Positions 6,380 through 10,897 of a stretch of 10,897 nt of DNA are shown piece after piece. This stretch comes from an uncultured Desulfomonile sp. (lineage in GTDB: Bacteria; Desulfobacterota; Desulfomonilia; Desulfomonilales; Desulfomonilaceae): positions 1 through 10,897 of the forward strand of contig CAIXMD010000149.1 of the NCBI GenBank assembly GCA_903920415.1, written 5' to 3'. The position numbers were made by a program, and so were the translations under genes. Numbering within the stretch: position 1 is the stretch's first letter; every line of letters starts with the position of its first letter. The notes under the pieces were generated by a model that worked only from the letters and a program-made list of their open reading frames with translations, did no database searches and had not been told where the DNA came from.

Positions 6380-7618
6380 GTGAAGGATAATAAAGTTGGA
6401 AAGATAGTGCTGGCATATAGTGGGGGACTTGATACCTCCGTGATACTAAGGTGGTTGATAGATAATTACAATTGTCCAGTCGTGGCATTTGCAGCGGACC
6501 TCGGACAAGGGGAGGAGCTTGAGCCTTTGGAAGAAAAGGCCATGAGTACCGGTGCTGTCTCCCTACATATTTCCGATCTTCGGGAGGAATTTGTTAGGGA
6601 TTACGTGTTTCCAATGCTTAGAGCCAATGCAGTGTATGAAGGAACCTATTTCCTGGGGACATCTATTGCGCGCCCGTGCATAGCAAAGGCGCAAATGGCC
6701 GTGGCTGCTGCTGAGAATGCTGATGCGGTTAGCCATGGCGCAACGGGCAAAGGCAATGATCAGGTGAGGTTTGAATTGGCTTACCTCGCTATTGATCCAG
6801 ACATTAAGGTGATCGCTCCGTGGAGGCTTTGGGATATGCGCTCACGGACCGACCTGATAGCTTATGCGAAAAAGAGAGGTATACCGATAAGTTCAACGGC
6901 ACAAAAGCCGTACAGCATGGACAGGAATCTGCTCCACCTGAGTTTTGAAGGAGGAATTCTCGAAGATCCGTGGTCTGAACCTCCTCGTGACATGTATCTT
7001 CTGACCGTAGATCCGGGAGATGCTCCCGATACTCCAGAAGAAATCATCATTACCTTCGAGGCGGGGGATCCTGTTGCAATTAACGGAAAACACTATTCCC
7101 CTGCAGCACTGCTGGCTTCTCTTAATACCATTGCCGGCCGCCACGGGATAGGTAGGGTGGACATGGTGGAGAACCGCTTCGTGGGTATGAAGAGCCGTGG
7201 TGTGTACGAGACTCCAGGTGGAACGGTTCTTCACGTTGCCAGACGGGCACTGGAATCCATCACTCTCGACCGTGAAGTGACACACCTCAAAGATGAGTGG
7301 ATTCCTCGGTATGCGACTCTTGTTTACAATGGCTACTGGTTTGCCCCGGAGCGCAAAATGCTCCAAGCAGCCATCGACGAGGCAGCGCGGTGGGTTTCAG
7401 GGGAAGCCAGACTCAAACTTTACAAAGGGAATGTTACGGTATCGGGTCGAAGATCTGGAAATTCACTTTACGATGACCGTTTCGCGACTTTTGAGGCAGA
7501 CCAGGTTTATTCACAGGCCGACGCGGAAGGATTCATAAGGCTTAACGCGCTCCGGCTAAGAATAGGTTCAATCATGCAAAGGCGGACAAGAAAAGATCTT
7601 GACGAAGGACGATCTTGA
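6380..7618 (+). CDS. argG: argininosuccinate synthase
   Basis: Condenses citrulline and aspartate using ATP, releasing AMP and pyrophosphate. The N-terminal PP-loop AYSGGLDTS (12-20) binds ATP. GTSIARP (about 92-98) and SHGATGKGNDQVRFE (about 118-132) are the citrulline/aspartate-site motifs of the family. The later segments EGGILEDPW and YETPGGTVL are also characteristic. At 412 residues it is near the usual length of about 400. The start is GTG 6380. It lies 90 bases after argF and 42 bases before argH, in the same direction, so it is most likely part of the same transcript. The gap before it has no clear promoter or terminator. Confidence 0.96.
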   Translation: MKDNKVGKIVLAYSGGLDTSVILRWLIDNYNCPVVAFAADLGQGEELEPLEEKAMSTGAVSLHISDLREEFVRDYVFPMLRANAVYEGTYFLGTSIARPCIAKAQMAVAAAENADAVSHGATGKGNDQVRFELAYLAIDPDIKVIAPWRLWDMRSRTDLIAYAKKRGIPISSTAQKPYSMDRNLLHLSFEGGILEDPWSEPPRDMYLLTVDPGDAPDTPEEIIITFEAGDPVAINGKHYSPAALLASLNTIAGRHGIGRVDMVENRFVGMKSRGVYETPGGTVLHVARRALESITLDREVTHLKDEWIPRYATLVYNGYWFAPERKMLQAAIDEAARWVSGEARLKLYKGNVTVSGRRSGNSLYDDRFATFEADQVYSQADAEGFIRLNALRLRIGSIMQRRTRKDLDEGRS

Positions 7619-7648
7619 TCAGGATTCAGCCTGCAGATGGGCGCAGCT

Positions 7649-7654
7649 AAGGAG
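7649..7654 (+). promoter_or_regulatory. Shine-Dalgarno box deciding the argH start
   Basis: AAGGAG lies 6 bases before ATG 7661, an ideal spacing. The adjacent in-frame TTG at 7658 is therefore not needed as the start. Confidence 0.65.
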
Positions 7655-7660
7655 TGATTG

Positions 7661-9088
7661 ATGTCGGGAGGTGGTAAGAAGGTCAGGCGGAACAATTCCG
7701 CGACATCAGCAGGAATTCGTAAGGGCCGGTTCAGCGGGGGGATGGACCCGCTATTCGCAGGCTTCAACGCATCGATTTCCTTTGATAAGCGACTTTTTTT
7801 TCAAGACATTGTCGGGAGTGTGGCCCATTTGAAGATGCTGCGTCGACGGGGCATAATATCGGCTGAAGATGCCCGCACCATCGAGGAGGGCCTTGCGGAT
7901 GTCCTCTCTGCCATAGAAGAGGGGCGACTGGATTTCCGAGAAGATCTGGAAGACGTCCATATTAATATAGAGGAAGCCCTGAAAGAAAGGATAGGGGAGG
8001 TAGCGGGGAAGCTGCACACGGCAAGAAGTCGCAACGATCAAGTGGCATTGGACCTCCGATTGTATCTCAGGGAAAAATTTCGAATGGTGCAGAGCGATCT
8101 CCTGAGACTCATGTCGGTGCTCACAGACAAGGCCGAAGCAAACATAGATATTATAATGCCTGGTTATACCCATCTTCAAAGAGCGCAGCCCGTGCGCCTT
8201 GCTCACCACCTCATGGCCTATTTTCAGATGTTCCACCGGGATTGGGGGCGTTTTGGGGATGCGCTGGGACGTGCCGATGAAATGCCACTTGGATCTGCCG
8301 CCCTTGCCGGGACAACGTTCCCCATCAAACGGGAGGATGTAGCATCTTTTCTGGATTTCTCAAGGGTGAGTGCAAACTCTATGGACGCAGTCTCGGATCG
8401 AGATTTTGCTGCTGAGTTCCTGTTTGACTCGTCTATGGTCATGATGCACCTGTCCCGTCTTGCAGAAGAATTGGTGCTCTGGTCATCTTCTGAGTTCGGT
8501 TTCTGCTCTCTTCCCGATGCGTTTTGTTCAGGATCCAGCATCATGCCACAGAAGAAAAATCCTGACGCGTGCGAACTGATAAGAGGCAAGACCGGCAGAG
8601 TATATGGGGATTTGATATCACTTTTGACTACCTTAAAGGGGCTCCCCCTTGCTTACAATAAGGATTTGCAAGAAGACAAGGAGCCCATTTTTGATGCCGT
8701 GGACACCGTTCATGGATCGCTGGAGATCATGGCTGGTATGTTTCCTGGAATCGAGTTCAATGCTGACAGAATGTTAGAGGCTGCCTCTGACCCTTCCATG
8801 GCCGCAACCGACCTTGCGGACCGGCTTGTCCGTGAAGGGGTTCCGTTCAGAGAAGCCCACTCCAAAGTGGGTGCAATGATTCGAGCAGGATCAATAGGCG
8901 GGGGCAAAGGAAAACATGAGATTACTTTGCCGAGTCCCGAGGAGATGGTCGAAGCACGAAAACACACTGGGGGAACTGCCCTCAGGAGCGTATTGGAGCA
9001 AGTCAAGACCGCACGGACCTTCCTACTTGAGAACAGCAATGCCAGAGAGGCAAGACCGCAAAAAAGGGGGGGAAAAAAGAAGGGTTGA
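7661..9088 (+). CDS. argH: argininosuccinate lyase
   Basis: Cleaves argininosuccinate to arginine and fumarate, the last step of the pathway. The 475 residues contain TARSRNDQ (120-127), GYTHLQRAQP (168-177, with the catalytic-region Thr-His) and the fumarase/lyase superfamily signature GSSIMPQKKNP (291-301, with the mobile-loop serine). Both ends are slightly unusual. About 20 basic residues precede the conserved GRF-S segment, where WGGRF is the common form and RKGRF is seen here. The C-terminus ends in a lysine/glycine tail, KRGGKKKG, encoded by an A6-G7-A6 purine tract. The stop TGA overlaps the TTG start of the lipoprotein gene as TTGA. Confidence 0.95.
   Translation: MSGGGKKVRRNNSATSAGIRKGRFSGGMDPLFAGFNASISFDKRLFFQDIVGSVAHLKMLRRRGIISAEDARTIEEGLADVLSAIEEGRLDFREDLEDVHINIEEALKERIGEVAGKLHTARSRNDQVALDLRLYLREKFRMVQSDLLRLMSVLTDKAEANIDIIMPGYTHLQRAQPVRLAHHLMAYFQMFHRDWGRFGDALGRADEMPLGSAALAGTTFPIKREDVASFLDFSRVSANSMDAVSDRDFAAEFLFDSSMVMMHLSRLAEELVLWSSSEFGFCSLPDAFCSGSSIMPQKKNPDACELIRGKTGRVYGDLISLLTTLKGLPLAYNKDLQEDKEPIFDAVDTVHGSLEIMAGMFPGIEFNADRMLEAASDPSMAATDLADRLVREGVPFREAHSKVGAMIRAGSIGGGKGKHEITLPSPEEMVEARKHTGGTALRSVLEQVKTARTFLLENSNAREARPQKRGGKKKG
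9060..9088 (+). promoter_or_regulatory. A6-G7-A6 tract with in-frame A-AAA-AAG slippery heptamer at the argH/lipoprotein junction
   Basis: A-run 9060-9065, G-run 9066-9072 and A-run 9073-9078 precede the overlapping stop/start TTGA. In the argH frame, 9073-9079 reads A AAA AAG, the heptamer used in E. coli dnaX for -1 frameshifting. The -1 frame is open across the tract and is the frame of the downstream lipoprotein. A slip, or gain of one base, would fuse the two products. Use in vivo is inference. Confidence 0.4.
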
Positions 9089-10128
9089 GGAAGGCGGACC
9101 ATGGAATTTGGATATTAGTCCTAGTCTGCATTCTGTCCGGCTGCGGATACAAGACGAACCCGCGTCCGGCTACAGCAACCGTACCTGGTGAGATTGGGTT
9201 GGTTAACGCTCGTGCATATCCGGACCGGGTGGTTTTGAAATGGGATGTTCCTTCTTCCAACACGGATGGCTCACCTCTAACGAATCTTTCAGGCTTCAAG
9301 ATTTTCCGCGTTACCCAGAAGATAGGAGAAGAATGTGATAACTGCGATGAAAAAAGGGCAATTCACGCAAACGTGGATTTCCAAAACCCTGCAAATGCAG
9401 TAATCAATAAAGGTGAGGTGTTATTTACCGACAAAGCTGTGGATCCAGGGCACACTTATTCATACTCTGTGAGCGTTTACAACCTTAAAGGGAGCGAGAG
9501 CCGCTTGAGTCAGGATGTCGCCGTCGTGCTTGACAAGGCCCCTCCCACACCGGAGGGTTTGCGCGTAAGAGTAGATCCCAGAGGAGTCCGCCTGGAGTGG
9601 GAAGTTTCCCCTGAACGTGATGGTATTCGGAATTACAGCGTTTACAGGGGGCCAACGGACGACCCTGAAGAGATGAAGGCGGTAGGCTCCACGAAATGGG
9701 CTGAAACCTATTTTGTGGACAGGGAAGCGGAAACTGGCAAAACCTATTACTACAGGGTGCGATCCCTAAAAATGAATCGAGGGATCTCACTCGAATCAAG
9801 TCCTTCAGCAGCGGTACGGGTTTTTGCGTCGCCGGTTCTTCGGCAACCTCCTGAGAACGTCAATACAGCATCCACGAGCGAAGGTGTGCGAATATACTGG
9901 GAGCCTGTAAAGATAGAAAATGAAGAGGTCCGTTACAACATCTTCCGGTCCGAAGGCGCAAAGATGTTCGAAAAGTTGAACCAGGAACCCCTTCGCAACC
10001 CGTGGTTTATCGACAAGAAAGTTGTGAGAGGCCAGACATTCCGCTATGGCGTGACTGCCTTTCCCAAAGACAAGCCTACTGAAGAATCCAGCCGCTCTGG
10101 ATCTGCGGCAGTGAAGTTTGCTCCGTGA
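9085..10128 (+). CDS. lipoprotein with three fibronectin type III-like domains
   Basis: The 347-residue product begins with a lipoprotein signal: basic start MRKADH, hydrophobic WILVLVCI, and lipobox LSGC with Cys20 as the lipidation site. It should therefore be anchored in a membrane facing the periplasm. Three domains of about 95-120 residues follow (about 35-150, 152-248 and 252-346). Each shows the fibronectin III pattern of VxLxW strands (VVLKWDVP, VRLEWEVS, VRIYWEPV) and late Y-x-Y/Y-x-V strands (TYSYSVSVY, TYYYRVRS, TFRYGVTAF). Domain 1 holds a CxxC (Cys84, Cys87). The start TTG 9085 overlaps the argH stop and lacks a well-spaced Shine-Dalgarno; the G-run ends 12 bases upstream, so translation is probably coupled to argH. 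A lipoprotein here between argH and lysA recurs in related genomes as far as I recall; its function is unknown. Confidence 0.85.
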   Translation: MRKADHGIWILVLVCILSGCGYKTNPRPATATVPGEIGLVNARAYPDRVVLKWDVPSSNTDGSPLTNLSGFKIFRVTQKIGEECDNCDEKRAIHANVDFQNPANAVINKGEVLFTDKAVDPGHTYSYSVSVYNLKGSESRLSQDVAVVLDKAPPTPEGLRVRVDPRGVRLEWEVSPERDGIRNYSVYRGPTDDPEEMKAVGSTKWAETYFVDREAETGKTYYYRVRSLKMNRGISLESSPSAAVRVFASPVLRQPPENVNTASTSEGVRIYWEPVKIENEEVRYNIFRSEGAKMFEKLNQEPLRNPWFIDKKVVRGQTFRYGVTAFPKDKPTEESSRSGSAAVKFAP

Positions 10129-10159
10129 ACGGGATCGGATTACCCCTTTATAGGAAGCC

Positions 10160-10897
10160 ATGCATTATTTTCATTACTCAAATGATCAGCTTTATTGTGA
10201 AGGCGTTTCACTGAATCGAATCGGGGACGAGGTTGGTACGCCACTATTTGTTTATAGCCGCGGCACCTTGGAGAGGCATTTCCAGGTATTCGAGGAACCG
10301 TTTTTATCTCTGGATCATTTGGTGTGCTACTCCATGAAGGCATGTTCCAACTTGGCGATACTCAGGATTTTCGCAAGGTTAGGGGGCGGAGTAGACATTG
10401 TGTCCGGCGGTGAACTTTATCGTGCCCTGAAAGCAGGTCTTGAGCCATCACGGATCGTATATTCCGGTGTAGGAAAGAAAGCATCTGAAATGGACGAGGC
10501 GCTGATTTCCGACATTCTTATTTTCAATGTGGAGTCTGAAGAGGAACTGGCCCTGCTCGACTCTCGTGCGCGAGCCATGGGGAAACGTGCGAGGATATCG
10601 TTACGAGTGAATCCGGATGTGGATCCTCTCACGCACCCATACATATCCACCGGGCTCAAGGAGAACAAGTTCGGTATTGACATAGGCCATTCACTGGAAC
10701 TTTATCGCGCTTCGAAAAGAATGAAGGGCATACAACCTGTAGGCATAGACTGCCATATCGGTAGCCAGTTGACAGAGCTGTCCCCCTTTCTGGATGCCGT
10801 GGACAGGCTTCGAAATCTCGTTGAGACTCTACGTTCGGAAGGCATTGAAATCCGCTTCCTCGATATAGGAGGTGGACTGGGGATTCCTTACGATAGA
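10160..10897 (+). CDS. lysA: diaminopimelate decarboxylase, partial at right edge
   Basis: A PLP enzyme that decarboxylates meso-2,6-diaminopimelate to lysine. The frame is open from ATG 10160 to the window edge, giving the first 246 residues of an expected 410-420. Motifs are YSMKACSN (57-64), with Lys60 as the PLP lysine; GGGVDIVSGGEL (75-86); RVNPDVDP (149-156) then STGLKENKFGI (163-173); HIGSQ (199-203); and DIGGGLG (235-241), which binds the PLP phosphate. AGGA lies about 5-6 bases upstream of the start. The lipoprotein gene ends 31 bases before, so lysA is likely co-transcribed with the arg genes. The residue after Lys-Ala in the active-site motif is Cys where Asn is usual. Confidence 0.95.
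   Translation, partial: MHYFHYSNDQLYCEGVSLNRIGDEVGTPLFVYSRGTLERHFQVFEEPFLSLDHLVCYSMKACSNLAILRIFARLGGGVDIVSGGELYRALKAGLEPSRIVYSGVGKKASEMDEALISDILIFNVESEEELALLDSRARAMGKRARISLRVNPDVDPLTHPYISTGLKENKFGIDIGHSLELYRASKRMKGIQPVGIDCHIGSQLTELSPFLDAVDRLRNLVETLRSEGIEIRFLDIGGGLGIPYDR

Noticed and set aside
6893..7366. 157-codon ORF antisense to argG.
   Set aside because: argG is unambiguous on the other strand, and the antisense translation shows no recognisable motif or start signal.
7751..8589. Antisense ORFs of 161 and 121 codons opposite argH.
   Set aside because: They are shadow frames of a strongly conserved enzyme; no domain-like pattern is visible.

Overview
The window looks like a chromosomal segment of a mesophilic, moderate-GC proteobacterium-like organism. 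An arg cluster followed by a fibronectin-type lipoprotein and lysA is an arrangement I associate with Desulfobacterota/Geobacter-type (former deltaproteobacterial) genomes. That placement is inference from gene order; no rRNA or other taxonomic marker is present.

Left part (1-1686, minus strand): an HD-domain phosphohydrolase of the YfbR/HDDC2 type (GTG start at 1686) is followed, with a 50-base overlap, by a membrane-anchored protein. That protein has a coiled-coil/TPR-like middle and the beginning of what looks like a CHAT (caspase-like) domain. It runs off the left edge, so its catalytic residues are not visible. A short divergent intergenic region separates this pair from a plus-strand SAM-dependent methyltransferase with an N-terminal four-cysteine zinc knuckle (1944-2810).

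Middle gap (2811-3226): the minus strand carries what appears to be the decayed C-terminal end of a LutA/GlcF-like cysteine-rich Fe-S protein, interrupted by several stops. Next comes an AT-rich stretch with a perfect TTGACA box and a tandem GATGTT(G)ATCAA repeat just before argB, the probable promoter/operator region of the arg operon.

Right part (3227-10897, plus strand): argB, argD, argF, argG and argH are tightly packed, followed by a lipoprotein with three fibronectin type III-like domains and the first 246 codons of lysA. Together ArgB, ArgD, ArgF, ArgG and ArgH supply the N-acetylglutamate kinase, aminotransferase, carbamoyltransferase, argininosuccinate synthase and lyase steps of arginine synthesis. 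argA/argJ and argC are not in the window. LysA makes lysine from meso-diaminopimelate.

The most notable structural signals are three: an in-frame A-AAA-AAG slippery heptamer in an A6-G7-A6 tract at the argH/lipoprotein junction; a perfect 12-bp-stem inverted repeat inside argD; and the hidden, edge-truncated CHAT-like gene overlapping the HD gene.
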